A stretch of DNA of 64,000 nucleotides from Cyanobium sp. AMD-g (GCF_024346395.1 NZ_JAGQCW010000007.1:34710-98709), one strand, 5' to 3'. Counted from the stretch's first letter, positions 31,630 through 41,520 are shown. Program-made: numbers and translations. Notes: a model not told the origin generated them from the letters alone.

Positions 31630-33449
31630 GGTGCGGCCGCCGGGGAGCCGCCGGGGCGATGCTGCTGCTGGTGGGATGGGGCGCCGTGCCGCTGGCGCGG
31701 GCCCAGGCCGTGGCGCCCGCCTCCGCGGAGAGCAACGTGTTGCTGGAGGGAGAGCAGCGCTTCCGGCCCCAGTGGTCGGCCAGGGGGCTGGTGGCGGCCC
31801 AGGAGCCGCTGGCCTCGGCGGCGGGGGCGGCGATCCTGCGCCAGGGGGGCAATGCGGTGGATGGGGCGGTGGCCACCGCCTTCGCCCTGGCGGTCACCCT
31901 GCCCCAGGCGGGCAACCTGGGCGGCGGCGGCTTCCTGCTGCTCTGGCTGCCGGGCCCCTCGCCGGCCCGCCAGCGGGGCTGCCTGGACGGGGCCCCCGCC
32001 GGCACCAAAGCGAGCGGGCCCGAGCTGGCCATCGGCGGCGGCACGGCGGTGGCGGTGAACTTCCGCGAGACGGCCCCGGCGGCGGCCACGGCCACCATGT
32101 TCCTGGGCCCCGACGGCCAGGTGGACCGGGCCCGCGCCACCGGCAGCCTGCTCAGCACCGCCGTGCCGGGCAGCGTCGCCGGCCTCGCCCTGGCCCAGCG
32201 CTGCTACGGCCGGCTGCCGCTGCAGGTGGTGATGGCGCCGGCGATCCGGCTGGCGGCGGACGGGTTCCCGGTGAGCCGCGAACTGAGCGATTCCCTGGCC
32301 GCCGCCGCCCCGCGGCTGCAGGCCGATCCCGTCTCCCGCCGCCTGTTCCTGCCGCCGCCGGTGCCGGGCACGCGGCTGCGCCAGGGCGAGCTGGCGGCCA
32401 GCCTGCGGCGCATCGCCGCCGAGGGGGAGAACGGCTTCTATCGGGGGCCGGTGGCCGACGCCCTGGTGGCGGCGATGGAGCGGGGCGGCGGCCTGATCAC
32501 CCACGGCGATCTGCGCGCCTACCGCGCCCGGCTGGTGCGGCCCCTGCGCCGCCAGTTCCGCGGCCATCCGGTGCTCTCCATGCCGCCGCCCGGGGGCGGG
32601 CTCACCCTGCTGCAGCTGCTGGGGATCCTCGAGCCCTTCGACCTGGCGGCCACCGGCCTGAACAGCGCCGCCAGCCTCCACCCCATGGCCGAGGCCATGA
32701 ACCTGGCCTACCGCGACCGCAACGCCCTGCTCGGCGACCCCGACCGGGTGCCGGTGCCAGTGGAGCGGCTGCTGTCGCCGGTCCATCTCGATGGCCTCCG
32801 CCGCCGCATCGATCCGCAGCGCCACACCCCGGCCCCGGCGCTGGAGGCGGCCGCTGCCACAGAAGGCACCAACACCACCCATCTCTCGGTGGCCGACCGC
32901 CAGGGCGGGCTGGCGTCCCTCACCACCACCCTCAACTTCCCCTACGGCAACGGCATCAGCGTGCCGGGGATGGGATTCCTGCTCAACAACGAGATGGACG
33001 ACTTCACCGCCCTCCCGGGCAGTGCCAACGCCTTCGGGCTGCGCCAGGGGTCGGCCAACGCCATCGCCCCCGGCCGGCGGCCCCTCAGCTCGATGGCCCC
33101 CACCCTGGTGTTCCGCCCCGATGGCCGCCCCTGGCTCGCCACCGGCAGCCCCGGCGGCAGCCGCATCATCACCACCATCCTCCAGGTGCTGCTCAACCGG
33201 ATGGTGCACGGCCTCAACCTGGCCGGTGCCGTGGCCGCCCCCCGCATCCACAGCCAGCTGTGGCCCGACCGGATCGATGCAGAAGAAGGCCTCAGCCCCG
33301 ACAGCCGCCGCCTGCTGGAGGCGATGGGGCACAGCGTCCGCCGGGCCCCGGCCATGGGGGCGGCCAACAGCGTCGAGGTGCTGGCGGGCGGCGGCAGCCT
33401 GGGGACGGTGGATCCGCGCCGGGCCGAAGGCCTGGCCGTGGCCGAATGA
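31626..33449 (+). CDS. ggt: Gamma-glutamyltransferase, exported
   Basis: 607 residues, starting at a GTG that overlaps the oplAH stop (GTGA). A hydrophobic signal (AMLLLVGWGAVPLARAQA) directs export to the periplasm. The self-cleavage and catalytic Thr is in TNTTHLSVAD, with PLSSMAPT and GSPGGSRI forming the rest of the active site; AASAAGAAILRQGGNAVDGA-like sequence marks the large subunit start. The enzyme removes glutamate from glutathione; with 5-oxoprolinase it would close a gamma-glutamyl salvage route. Confidence 0.92.
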
Positions 33450-33452
33450 GCC

Positions 33453-33974
33453 TCAGCCCTGGGGCGTGGACGCGGTTGGGGCGGTGATCAGGTTGAAGGC
33501 GGAGAACGCCAGGCCGAAGCCGAACAGGGTGCCGATGGCCCAGAGGCTGTCGGAGGGCCACTCGGCGATCAGCATCCCCCCCAGCACCACCGTGACGATG
33601 CCATCGAGCAGCACCAGGCCCCGGGCCGGCCCGGCGCCGGCGGCGGCGCCCGCCAGCTCCATCACCCCCTCGACCGCCAGCAGGACGCCGATGAACAGGG
33701 TCAGGCTGACGGTGCTGGCCACCGGGAAGGCCACCAGGCCGATGCCGCCCACCACGTACAGCACCCCGGAGATGGCGCGGAACACCTTGCTGCGGGTGTC
33801 ATCGGCCGAGGTGAGCCGCAGCAGCTGGGAAACGCCCGCCGCCGCTGCCACCCCGCCCAGGGCGATGGTCAGCAGCGTGGCCGACACGAAAGGAAGCGTC
33901 AGGCAGAGAACGGCCGCCACCAGCAGCAGGCCGGCGGTGACCCAGCGCAGGGTGGGGGAAGCGGGGACGGACAA
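33453..33974 (-). CDS. HdeD/DUF308 family membrane protein
   Basis: 173 residues with six hydrophobic segments in three pairs, short loops, and the typical ISGVLYVVGGIGLVAFP and LLDGIVTVVLGGMLIAEWP repeats of DUF308/HdeD proteins, linked in enterobacteria to acid stress. Convergent with ggt with only three bases between. Function in cyanobacteria is not known. Confidence 0.85.
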   Translation of the reverse strand: MSVPASPTLRWVTAGLLLVAAVLCLTLPFVSATLLTIALGGVAAAAGVSQLLRLTSADDTRSKVFRAISGVLYVVGGIGLVAFPVASTVSLTLFIGVLLAVEGVMELAGAAAGAGPARGLVLLDGIVTVVLGGMLIAEWPSDSLWAIGTLFGFGLAFSAFNLITAPTASTPQG

Positions 33975-34030
33975 GGGCTTGGGGAGGCTGGGGGGAGGTT
34001 AGGTCGCTTTCCCCTGGCCGAGCGCCCGCC

Positions 34031-34417
34031 TCAGCGAGAGCGCGGCGGGCCGTTGTAGAGGATCGCCACCACCCGGCGGCCGTCAGGGGCGATCCTGATC
34101 TCGGTTTCCGTGGTGGCGGGCAGCCCCTTGGCCTCCCAGCCGGGGGGGCCTCCGAGGAAGCGGTAGACGAAGCCGTCGGCGTCGTTGCGCACCAGGCAGG
34201 GGTTGGTGGCCGCCGACGTGGTGAACATGCAGTTGGCCGGTGTGTAGACCGTCAGCCCGCCGTTGCTGAGCACGGCCGCATTGCGGGCCAGGTTGAGGGC
34301 CCGGATCTCATTGAAAGGCAGGCCCTGGGCCAGGGCCGGGGCCAGGGGGGCGACCGCCAGCAGGAGCCCTGCGGCGGCGGGCAGCAGGCGGGTGGCGGGC
34401 CGGAAGCGGAAGGCCAT
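34031..34417 (-). CDS. Small exported hypothetical protein
   Basis: 128 residues with a clear signal peptide (LLPAAAGLLLAVAPLAPALAQ). The mature part starts LPFNEIRALNLARNAAVLSNGG and has two Cys (ANCMFTT and NPCLVRND), probably a disulfide. It ends TEIRIAPDGRRVVAILYNGP. It lies 56 bases upstream of the HdeD gene on the same strand. Family not recognised. Confidence 0.75.
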   Translation of the reverse strand: MAFRFRPATRLLPAAAGLLLAVAPLAPALAQGLPFNEIRALNLARNAAVLSNGGLTVYTPANCMFTTSAATNPCLVRNDADGFVYRFLGGPPGWEAKGLPATTETEIRIAPDGRRVVAILYNGPPRSR

Positions 34418-34530
34418 GGGGCTCCTCGCGGGTGGTTCCAGTATCCCTGCGCTGACCGGCTCCGCACCGCGACGCCGCAGGTCGCTTCAGGGTTCCGACC
34501 TACCTTGTCGGTTCCCAATCCATCGCCTCC

Positions 34531-35298
34531 GTGATCCGACCCCTGGCAGCGCCGGCCACGCCGGAAGGCCTGGCCCGGCGGCGGCACCGCTTCTACCGCC
34601 GGCTGCTGGTGCTGTGCCTGCTGGTGATGCTGAGCCTGGCGTTTCCCCAGGAGTTGAGCCTGGTCGGATCGGTGAGCTACCTCCTGATCACGGTCCTCAC
34701 CACGGTGGAACTGAGCGGGTGCCTGGCCGGCGGTGTCGGGCGTTCCTGGAGCGACCGTCTGTTCCTGGCGCTGGGATGCACCAACCCCTTCCTCCAGCTG
34801 TACTGGCTGTTGACCCCCGTGTCGCAGCGGTTGTCCGGGGTGCCCCTGCTGCTGATCACCACGCTGTTCATCGGCTGGAGCCTGGTGCGCCTGGTGCGGA
34901 CCCTGGGCCGGGAGCCCCGGGCCACACGGTCGGTGGTGATCGGGGCGGTGGCGGGCTACCTGCTGCTCGGCCTCAGTGGTGGCCTGGTGCTGAGCGTGCT
35001 GGAAACGATCCAGCCCGGCAGCTTCCTGGCCAACACCGCCGATGGCCAGGCCGCCATCGTTCGCCCCCAGGCGGGGAGGGGCGCCCACAGCGTCTGGGAG
35101 ATGGATTTCGCCCGCATCAATTACTTCGCCTTCATCAGCCTGACCACCACCGGCTACGGCGACATCACCCCGGCCCGGCCCCCGGCCCGCATGGCCAGCG
35201 TGGTGCTGGGCATCGCCGGGCCGCTCTACATCGCCGTGATCCTCGGGGTGCTGATCAACCGGTTCAAGGGTTCGGAGGGGGGCGCCTCCGGCGACTGA
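34531..35298 (+). CDS. Two-pore-helix-type potassium channel protein
   Basis: 255 residues with about five hydrophobic helices. The pore region FAFISLTTTGYGDITP carries the K+ selectivity filter TGYGD, followed by the last helix (VVLGIAGPLYIAVILGVLIN). There is no S4-like run of Arg, so voltage gating is unlikely. No ligand-binding domain follows. The 3' end overlaps the convergent NDH-2 gene by 73 bases. A second, unrelated channel lies at 43548. Confidence 0.88.
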   Translation: MIRPLAAPATPEGLARRRHRFYRRLLVLCLLVMLSLAFPQELSLVGSVSYLLITVLTTVELSGCLAGGVGRSWSDRLFLALGCTNPFLQLYWLLTPVSQRLSGVPLLLITTLFIGWSLVRLVRTLGREPRATRSVVIGAVAGYLLLGLSGGLVLSVLETIQPGSFLANTADGQAAIVRPQAGRGAHSVWEMDFARINYFAFISLTTTGYGDITPARPPARMASVVLGIAGPLYIAVILGVLINRFKGSEGGASGD

Positions 35299-36737
35299 AT
35301 GGCGCCATCCGGCGGCACGGCCCGCTCCAGCCCCACATCCACGCCGATGTGCTGATCGGGACGGCCGGTGATCAGCAGGGCCGTGCGCTGGCGGGTGGCG
35401 ATCTGCCACATCCACTTGCTGAACAGGGCGATGCGGTTCTCCGTGTCGGGGATGAAGGCCAGATGGGCCAGGGCCCACAGGATCCAGCCCGCCAGACCGC
35501 TCACGTGCAGCCCGCGCAGATCCGCCACCGCGTACCAGGGGCCGATCACGGCCATGCTGCCGAGGTCGAACCAGCGGAACGGCGCGCTGCGGCGTCCTTC
35601 CAGGCCCGCCAGGATGTCGCGGGCCACCCAGCCGCCCATCTGCACCGCCGGCCCCGCCATGCCCGGCAGCACCCGGCCGTCGCCGGTGTGGGCGTAATGG
35701 CAGAGATCGCCCACCGCCCGGATCTCCGGGTGGCCGGGCAGCGAGAAGTCGGCCTCCACCTGCAGCCGTCCGCCCCGGTCGACGGGGGCGCCGGTGCGTT
35801 CCGCCAGCAGCCGGCCCAGGCGGGAGGCGCGCACCCCGGCGGTCCAGCAGATCGTGGCGGCCTCCAGGTCGCCGAGGCCATGGCCGCTGGCGTCCGCGCT
35901 CTCGGAGGCTCCTTCCCCCGGGGAGGTGTCCGGGCCACCCTCCGGGCGCCGCAGGATCACCCGGCCGGGTTCGATGGCGGCCACCAGCGTGTTCAGGCGC
36001 AGCTCGACGCCGGCCCGCTCCAAATAGGCCGAGGCATCCAGAGACAGGTTGGCGGCCATCGCGGGCAGCACCCGGTCGACCGCATCCAGCAGAACCACCC
36101 TGCACTGGTCGCGATCGAGTTGCTTGAAGTCGCGCTCCACGGCGCGGTGCATCAGCTCGATCAGGGAGCCGGCCAGCTCGCAGCCCGCCGGCCCGGCCCC
36201 CACCACCACCACCGACTGCAGGAAGCGGCGCCGCTCGGGATCCCGCGTCTGCTCGGCCTCTTCGAGGGCCATCAGCAGCCGGCGGCGGATCTCATCGGCG
36301 TGCTCGAGGATCTTCATCGGCGGGGCCAGGGGCCGCCACTCCTCGTGGCCGAAGTAGGTGCTGCCGGATCCACTGGCCAGGATCAGGTGGTCGTAGGCGT
36401 AGCGGTGGTCGTTGAACACCACCTCCCTGGCCTCGGTGTCGATGTCGACCACCTCGCCCAGCAGGATCTGGATGTTGGCGGCATCGCCCACCATCTGGCG
36501 CAGGGGCGAGGCCACATCCGCCTCCGACACCAGACCGGAGGCCACCTGGTACAGCAGGGGCTGGAAGAGGTTGAAGTTGCGCTTGTCGATCAGGGTGACG
36601 CGCACCGGCTTGCCGGCCAGGGCGTTGCAGGCCTTGAGCCCGGCGAAGCCACCGCCAACGATCACCACGTGGGGCCAGTCGCGCATGGCCTCCAGGGGTG
36701 GATCCAGCTCGAGGAAAAAGCGTTCCTGGGCCATCAC
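35226..36737 (-). CDS. Type II NADH dehydrogenase (NDH-2), FAD-dependent
   Basis: 503 residues. FAD-binding motif VVIVGGGFAGLKACNAL, then the NFNLFQPLLYQVASG segment typical of NDH-2, a second dinucleotide site VVVVGAGPAGCELAGSL for NADH, and AVGDLCHYAH near the C-terminal FAD contact. It would pass electrons from NADH to plastoquinone without pumping. A C-terminal amphipathic part (GLAGWILWALAHLAFIP) is the likely membrane anchor. Divergent from the zinc cluster. Confidence 0.9.
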   Translation of the reverse strand: MMAQERFFLELDPPLEAMRDWPHVVIVGGGFAGLKACNALAGKPVRVTLIDKRNFNLFQPLLYQVASGLVSEADVASPLRQMVGDAANIQILLGEVVDIDTEAREVVFNDHRYAYDHLILASGSGSTYFGHEEWRPLAPPMKILEHADEIRRRLLMALEEAEQTRDPERRRFLQSVVVVGAGPAGCELAGSLIELMHRAVERDFKQLDRDQCRVVLLDAVDRVLPAMAANLSLDASAYLERAGVELRLNTLVAAIEPGRVILRRPEGGPDTSPGEGASESADASGHGLGDLEAATICWTAGVRASRLGRLLAERTGAPVDRGGRLQVEADFSLPGHPEIRAVGDLCHYAHTGDGRVLPGMAGPAVQMGGWVARDILAGLEGRRSAPFRWFDLGSMAVIGPWYAVADLRGLHVSGLAGWILWALAHLAFIPDTENRIALFSKWMWQIATRQRTALLITGRPDQHIGVDVGLERAVPPDGAIQSPEAPPSEPLNRLISTPRITAM

Positions 36738-36842
36738 GCCAAATCCTCACGGCATGACCGTAGGCAGCCCGCCATGCCGGGGCGGTAGTGAAGGACGCGG
36801 TTTGCGTTGAAGCGCGGACGCACCCCCCAGCGGCTGCTAGTT

Positions 36843-36857
36843 TGATAATGATTCCCA
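36843..36857 (+). promoter_or_regulatory. Zur-like operator before cobW
   Basis: TGATAATGATTCCCA matches 13 of 15 positions of the cyanobacterial Zur consensus TGATAATNATTATCA as I know it, and lies within a wider palindrome GTTTG...CAAAC (36840-36860). It is 32 bases before the cobW start and about 105 bases from the NDH-2 start. Zur represses zinc-uptake genes when zinc is plentiful; a Fur site is the alternative. Confidence 0.65.
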
Positions 36858-36888
36858 AACCCGGCCCGGCAGTGCCAGGCCCCTGCCT

Positions 36889-37857
36889 ATGGCCTCCCCT
36901 CGGGATCGCTTGCCAGTCACCGTTCTCACGGGCTATCTCGGCTCCGGCAAGACCACGCTGCTGAACCGGATCCTCACCCATGAGCACGGCCTGAAAGTGG
37001 CCGTGATCGTCAACGAATTCGGCGATGTGGGCATCGACAACCAGCTGGTGATCGAGGCCGATGAAGAGATCTTCGAGATGAACAACGGCTGCATCTGTTG
37101 CACCGTGCGTGGCGACCTCATCCGCATCATCGGCAATCTGATGAAGCGTCGCGACCGATTCGACCATCTGGTGATCGAGACCACCGGCCTGGCTGATCCC
37201 GCCCCGGTGATTCAGACCTTCTTCGTCGATGAGGACCTGCGCGACGAACTGAAGCTCGATGCCGTGGTGACCGTGGTTGACCTCAAGCATGTGGAGCAGC
37301 ACTGGGACTGCGAGGAGGTCCAGGAGCAGCTCGCCTTCGCCGATGTGCTGCTGCTCAACAAGATCGATCTGGTCGACGCCGAGGCCTGCCTGGCGATCCA
37401 GCAGCGGACCCGGGCCCTCAATCCACTGGCGCGGGTGATTCCCACCTGCCAGGCCGATGCGGCGATGGACCAGATCCTCGGCGTGGAGGCCTTCAGCCTT
37501 GAGCGGGCCCTGGCGATCGATCCGGAGTTTCTGACCTCCGACCATGACCATGAACACGACGGGGCGGTTGGCTCGGTGGCCTTCATCGAAGGGCGCCCGA
37601 TGAGTTACAAAAAATTGGAGCAATGGATCGATCGGCTGGTGAGTGAACGGGGCCCCGATCTGTTCCGGATGAAAGGCATCCTCCAGATCGACGGCGAGAG
37701 CAACCGCTACGTCTTCCAGTCGGTCCACATGCTGATCGACAGCACCAGGGATCGCCCCTGGCGCGAGGACGAAACCCCCAGCACCCAGTTCGTGATCATC
37801 GGCCGCGATCTCGACGAGGCCGACCTGCGGGCCGGCTTCGAGGCCTGTGTGGCCTGA
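36889..37857 (+). CDS. CobW/COG0523 GTPase, probable zinc chaperone
   Basis: 322 residues. Walker A is GYLGSGKTTLLNRI, the metal-binding CxCC motif is NNGCICCTVRGDL, and NKIDLVD is the guanine-recognition motif. A short His/Asp run, DHDHEHD, lies about two thirds along, followed by the C-terminal CobW domain. COG0523 proteins next to Zur sites and znu genes insert or deliver zinc. First gene of the zinc cluster, behind a Zur-like box. Confidence 0.9.
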   Translation: MASPRDRLPVTVLTGYLGSGKTTLLNRILTHEHGLKVAVIVNEFGDVGIDNQLVIEADEEIFEMNNGCICCTVRGDLIRIIGNLMKRRDRFDHLVIETTGLADPAPVIQTFFVDEDLRDELKLDAVVTVVDLKHVEQHWDCEEVQEQLAFADVLLLNKIDLVDAEACLAIQQRTRALNPLARVIPTCQADAAMDQILGVEAFSLERALAIDPEFLTSDHDHEHDGAVGSVAFIEGRPMSYKKLEQWIDRLVSERGPDLFRMKGILQIDGESNRYVFQSVHMLIDSTRDRPWREDETPSTQFVIIGRDLDEADLRAGFEACVA

Positions 37858-37864
37858 GGACACC

Positions 37865-38965
37865 ATGGCGGCCCCCCCGACCCTGGTGCAGGAGCGGCTG
37901 TGCGGCGCCTGCGGCCACGCGATCACGGCCCAGACCTGGTCGGCCGATGGCGAGTTGCTGGCCATGGCGTCGGCCGGCGGTGAGCTGCTGCTGATCGATT
38001 TCCGCGCCGGCTGCGAGGAGCTGCTGCGCGGCGAGCGGGACAGCAGCCTCAATGTGGCGGGCTTCAGCGCCGACGACCGCTTTCTGATGGCGGCGGGCCA
38101 GGACGGTGAGCTGCTGCTGTGGGAGCTGGGGGGCTCCGGTGTGCGGCCGATCGCCTTCAACCCCCTGCCCCTGGGGGGCCACTGGCTGGATGCGGCCGCC
38201 TGGCAGCCCCAGGGCTCCCTGCTGGCGGTGGGGGCCGGCAAGCAGCTGCGGCTGTGGGATGGCGCCAGCCGGAGCCTGCGCCCGGAGAGCCAGGAGCTGA
38301 AGGGCACGGTGCTGGCCCTGGCCTGGAGCCGTGATGGCCGGCGGCTGGCGGCGGCCTGCCACGGCGAAGTGCTGCTCTGGTCTCCGGACGACCCGGCCCA
38401 GGCCCCCCAGCGCTGCCCCACCGGTTCGGCGGGGCTGTCCCTGGGCTGGTCCGGCCAGGGCAACCTGCTGGCCAGCGGCCAGCTGGACGGCTCGCTGATG
38501 CTCTGGCCTGACGGCGGGGCCGGTCGCGGCTGGCAGTTCCGTGGCTTCCCCGGCAAGGCGCGGGCCCTGACCTGGTGTGATCAGCCGGGGCGCCTGGCGC
38601 CGCTGCTGGCCGTCGCCTCCGCCGACATCGCCGTGCTCTGGAGTCAGCAGGATCGCGGTGCCAAAGGCTGGAAGCCGGAACCCCTGGTGCTGCATGAAGG
38701 CCGTGTCCATGCCGTCGCCTTTGCCCCCGGCAGCAGCCTGCTGGCCACCGCCTCGGGCGATGGCACGGTGGGGCTCTGGGATGGCCGAGGCCGGCTGCAG
38801 CAGTTGCTCGAGGGCGACGGCCAGGCCATCACCAGTCTCAGCTGGCGACCCGATGGCTGCCATCTGGTTGCCGGTGGCGCGCAGGGCCAGTGGTGGCTCT
38901 GGCCCGTGACCCTGCCCCCATCCGTCCGCTCCCGCCCCCCCAGTCCCGGAGGTTTTGCCCCATGA
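37865..38965 (+). CDS. WD40 repeat protein of the zinc cluster
   Basis: 366 residues forming about seven blades; the repeat ends are seen as LLLWELG, LRLWDGA, VLLWSPD, LMLWPDG, VGLWDGR and WWLWPVT, many preceded by a Gly-His-like or LAxxxxDG turn. No signal peptide, so cytoplasmic, and probably a protein-protein platform. It starts eight bases after cobW and its stop overlaps the znuA ATG as ATGA, so it is firmly part of the zinc operon. Its task in zinc handling is unknown. Confidence 0.85.
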   Translation: MAAPPTLVQERLCGACGHAITAQTWSADGELLAMASAGGELLLIDFRAGCEELLRGERDSSLNVAGFSADDRFLMAAGQDGELLLWELGGSGVRPIAFNPLPLGGHWLDAAAWQPQGSLLAVGAGKQLRLWDGASRSLRPESQELKGTVLALAWSRDGRRLAAACHGEVLLWSPDDPAQAPQRCPTGSAGLSLGWSGQGNLLASGQLDGSLMLWPDGGAGRGWQFRGFPGKARALTWCDQPGRLAPLLAVASADIAVLWSQQDRGAKGWKPEPLVLHEGRVHAVAFAPGSSLLATASGDGTVGLWDGRGRLQQLLEGDGQAITSLSWRPDGCHLVAGGAQGQWWLWPVTLPPSVRSRPPSPGGFAP

Positions 38966-39927
38966 GCCCGTTGCCATCCCGTCGTCCCCTGCTGGCCCTG
39001 GCCGTGGGTCTGTCCGCCCTCCTGCTGGCCTGCCGTCCGACGGTGGATTCAACAGCACCCAAGGCCGGCCGCGCCGATCGCCCCAAGGTGGTGACCACCT
39101 TCCTGCCGATCACCCTGTTCACCCGCGCCGTGGCCGGCGACTGCGCCGAGGTGACGGCGCTGATCCCCGCCGCCAGCGGCCCCCATGATTTCCAGGCCCG
39201 GCCGGGGGATGTGGCGGCCATCCGCAACGCCAGGGTGCTGGTGAAGAACGGCCTGGGCATGGAATCGTTCCTCGACAAGCTGGTGCAGGGCGCCGAAAAC
39301 CCCGCCCTCAAGGTGATCGATTCCAGCCGCGGCATCGCCACCCTGGAGAACACCGAAAAGCCCGCCGGTGAGGACAACCATGACCATGATCACGGCCACG
39401 ACCATGGCCCGATCAATCCCCACATCTGGCTCGATCCGGTCCGAGCCGCCCAGCAGGTGGACAACATCCGCGACGGCCTGATCGCGGCCGATCCGGCCTG
39501 CGCCGAGGGCTACCGCCGCAATGCTGCCGCCTTCAGGGGCGAGCTGCGCCGGCTGAACACGGACGTTGAGAAGCAGCTGGCCCCGTTCCGGGGCAAGACC
39601 TTTGTGGTGGTGCACGACTTCGCCCCCTACTTCGCCGAGCGCTACGGCCTCAAGGCCGAGTACCTGGTGGATGTGCCGGAGCAGAACCCCTCGCCGGCGG
39701 ATCTGGCGCGGGTGGCCGACACGGTGAAGCGCAGCCAGCTCCAGGCCCTGCTCAGCGAGCCCCAGGAGGGCAACCGCTCCTTCAATGCCCTGGCCGGGGA
39801 TCTCGGGATCCGTATCAGCGTCTTCGATCCGATGGAAACCGGCACCGAGGAGGCCTCCCGCAAGCCGGCCACCTATGGCGAGGTGATGGGCCGCAACGTC
39901 GCCGACCTGGTGAGCGCGTTCCGCTGA
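38962..39927 (+). CDS. znuA: Zinc ABC transporter substrate-binding lipoprotein
   Basis: 321 residues. Lipoprotein signal LALAVGLSALLLAC with the lipobox Cys. The mature protein has the cluster A-I ligands: His in SGPHDFQARP, His in NPHIWLDP and VVHDFAPYFAERY, with a His/Asp-rich loop (NHDHDHGHDHG) before the second, as in zinc-specific ZnuA. It captures zinc outside the membrane for ZnuB. Translationally coupled to the WD40 gene. Confidence 0.9.
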   Translation: MSPLPSRRPLLALAVGLSALLLACRPTVDSTAPKAGRADRPKVVTTFLPITLFTRAVAGDCAEVTALIPAASGPHDFQARPGDVAAIRNARVLVKNGLGMESFLDKLVQGAENPALKVIDSSRGIATLENTEKPAGEDNHDHDHGHDHGPINPHIWLDPVRAAQQVDNIRDGLIAADPACAEGYRRNAAAFRGELRRLNTDVEKQLAPFRGKTFVVVHDFAPYFAERYGLKAEYLVDVPEQNPSPADLARVADTVKRSQLQALLSEPQEGNRSFNALAGDLGIRISVFDPMETGTEEASRKPATYGEVMGRNVADLVSAFR

Positions 39928-39961
39928 TGCAAGCGCTGGAGGTTGGGGGCCTGGGGATCGG

Positions 39962-40807
39962 ATGACGGAGTTCTCCCAGCTCGCCACGGTGATCGGCCAG
40001 CCGTTCATGCAGCGCGCCCTGGTGGGGGGACTGCTGACCGGGACCCTGGGCGGCCTGCTGGGCAGTTTCGCCGTGCTGCGCCAGCTGTCGTTCTTCAGCG
40101 ATGCCCTGGGCCATTCCGCCCTGCTGGGTCTCAGCCTGGGGATTCTGCTGGGCCTCAACCCCACCCTGGTGCTGATCCCCTTCGCCGTGCTGTTCGCCCT
40201 GCTGGTGAACTTGCTGGTGGAGCGCAGCCAGCTGCCGGCCGATGCCCTGTTGAACATCGTCTACTCCACGTCCCTGGCCTTCGCCGTGGTGGCCCTCAGC
40301 CTGGTGACCACCTACCGGGGCGGCATCCAGCAGTTGCTGTTCGGCGACATCCTCGGCATCTCCTGGCTGGATCTCGCCCTGATCGCGGTGCTGCTGCTGG
40401 TGGCGGTGGCCTACCTGCTGGTGAGCCTGCGGGCCCAGGTGCTGGTCACTCTGCATGCCGATCTGGCCGGAGCCTTCGGTGTCGGCAACCAGTGGCACCG
40501 GATCGCCTTCATTCTGCTGCTCGCCGTGGTGGTGGCCGTGTCGATCAAGGCGGTGGGGGTGCTGCTGATCAGCGCCTTCGTGGTGATTCCCGCCTGCGCC
40601 TCCCGGCTGGTGAGTCGCCACTTCGGCTCCTATCTGGTGCTCTCTTCCCTGATCGGCGGCGGCTGCGCCGTGCTGGGGCTGCTCGGTTCTGGCCTCACCA
40701 ACCTGCCCTCGGGCCCCTGCGTGGTGATCGTGCAGTTCTTCGGATTCCTGCTGGCCCTTGGCGTCAGCCTGGGGCGTCGGCAGCGGGTAAGGACGTCCCT
40801 GGCCTAG
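39962..40807 (+). CDS. znuB: Zinc ABC transporter permease
   Basis: 281 residues with eight or nine hydrophobic helices of the ABC-3 family: MQRALVGGLLTGTLGGLLGSF, LSFFSDALGHSALLGLSLG and VSIKAVGVLLISAFVVIPA. Follows znuA by 34 bases. An ATP-binding subunit (ZnuC) would be expected next to it but none is present on either side; it must come from elsewhere. The stop overlaps the convergent exonuclease gene by four bases. Confidence 0.9.
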   Translation: MTEFSQLATVIGQPFMQRALVGGLLTGTLGGLLGSFAVLRQLSFFSDALGHSALLGLSLGILLGLNPTLVLIPFAVLFALLVNLLVERSQLPADALLNIVYSTSLAFAVVALSLVTTYRGGIQQLLFGDILGISWLDLALIAVLLLVAVAYLLVSLRAQVLVTLHADLAGAFGVGNQWHRIAFILLLAVVVAVSIKAVGVLLISAFVVIPACASRLVSRHFGSYLVLSSLIGGGCAVLGLLGSGLTNLPSGPCVVIVQFFGFLLALGVSLGRRQRVRTSLA

Positions 40808-41520
40808 CCGGCCGTCCCGTCCCGGCCCGCCGCCAGCACGATGTTGGCGCAGGCCTCGGCGTCGGAGAGGGCATTGTGGTGCTGGAGTGGCAGTCCCAGA
40901 TGACGGCACACATCCGGCAATTTGGTGGGCCGCAGATTCCAGGCCTGCCTGGCCAGCTGGACCGTGCAGACAAAGGGTTGGCTCGGAGGCTGCAGGCCGG
41001 CCTGCTCACAGCAGGCCCGCATCACGCCGGCATCAAAACTGGCGTTGTGGGCGGCGATGAATTGCGCCCCCTCCAGACAGGCCGCCAGCTGCGGCCAGAG
41101 CTGCGCGAACGGGGGTTCCTGGGCCACCTGCGACCAGCTGATGCCGTGGATGGCGGTGAACTGGAAGTTCCGCCGCGGTGGGCGAATCAAGCGATGCTCG
41201 CGGTGCACGATGGTGCGCCGCTCCACCCGCACCAGGCCAATCGAGCAGGCGCTGTCCCGGCCCTGATCCGCCGTCTCGAAATCCAGGGCCACGAAGCAAC
41301 CCCGCTGGACGGTCCCCAGGCCAGTGGCGAGCACTGGGGAGGGCGTTGGTTGCCGCTGGCGCAGGGCGGCCTCAGCGCGACGCAGAAAGCGCCGCTCGTC
41401 ACGCTCCAGGTTGGCGGCACCCCAGCGGCTGCGGTGCGACCACAGTTGCTCGTAGCGACGGACGTCCCGTTCCGCCCAGCCCACCGCCCTGAGCGCAGCG
41501 CCGCGGCTCGGCTCATCCAT
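40804..41520 (-). CDS. DnaQ-like 3'-5' exonuclease (DEDDh)
   Basis: 238 residues. ExoI is FVALDFETAD, ExoII is AAHNASFDAGVM and ExoIII is HNALSDAEACANI, giving the Asp-Glu-Asp-Asp set with the His of DEDDh enzymes. The N-terminal 70 residues are a basic, Arg-rich helix region with no known fold. It probably trims DNA or RNA 3' ends; it is not the polymerase III epsilon chain of usual size. Convergent with znuB. Confidence 0.88.
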   Translation of the reverse strand: MDEPSRGAALRAVGWAERDVRRYEQLWSHRSRWGAANLERDERRFLRRAEAALRQRQPTPSPVLATGLGTVQRGCFVALDFETADQGRDSACSIGLVRVERRTIVHREHRLIRPPRRNFQFTAIHGISWSQVAQEPPFAQLWPQLAACLEGAQFIAAHNASFDAGVMRACCEQAGLQPPSQPFVCTVQLARQAWNLRPTKLPDVCRHLGLPLQHHNALSDAEACANIVLAAGRDGTAG

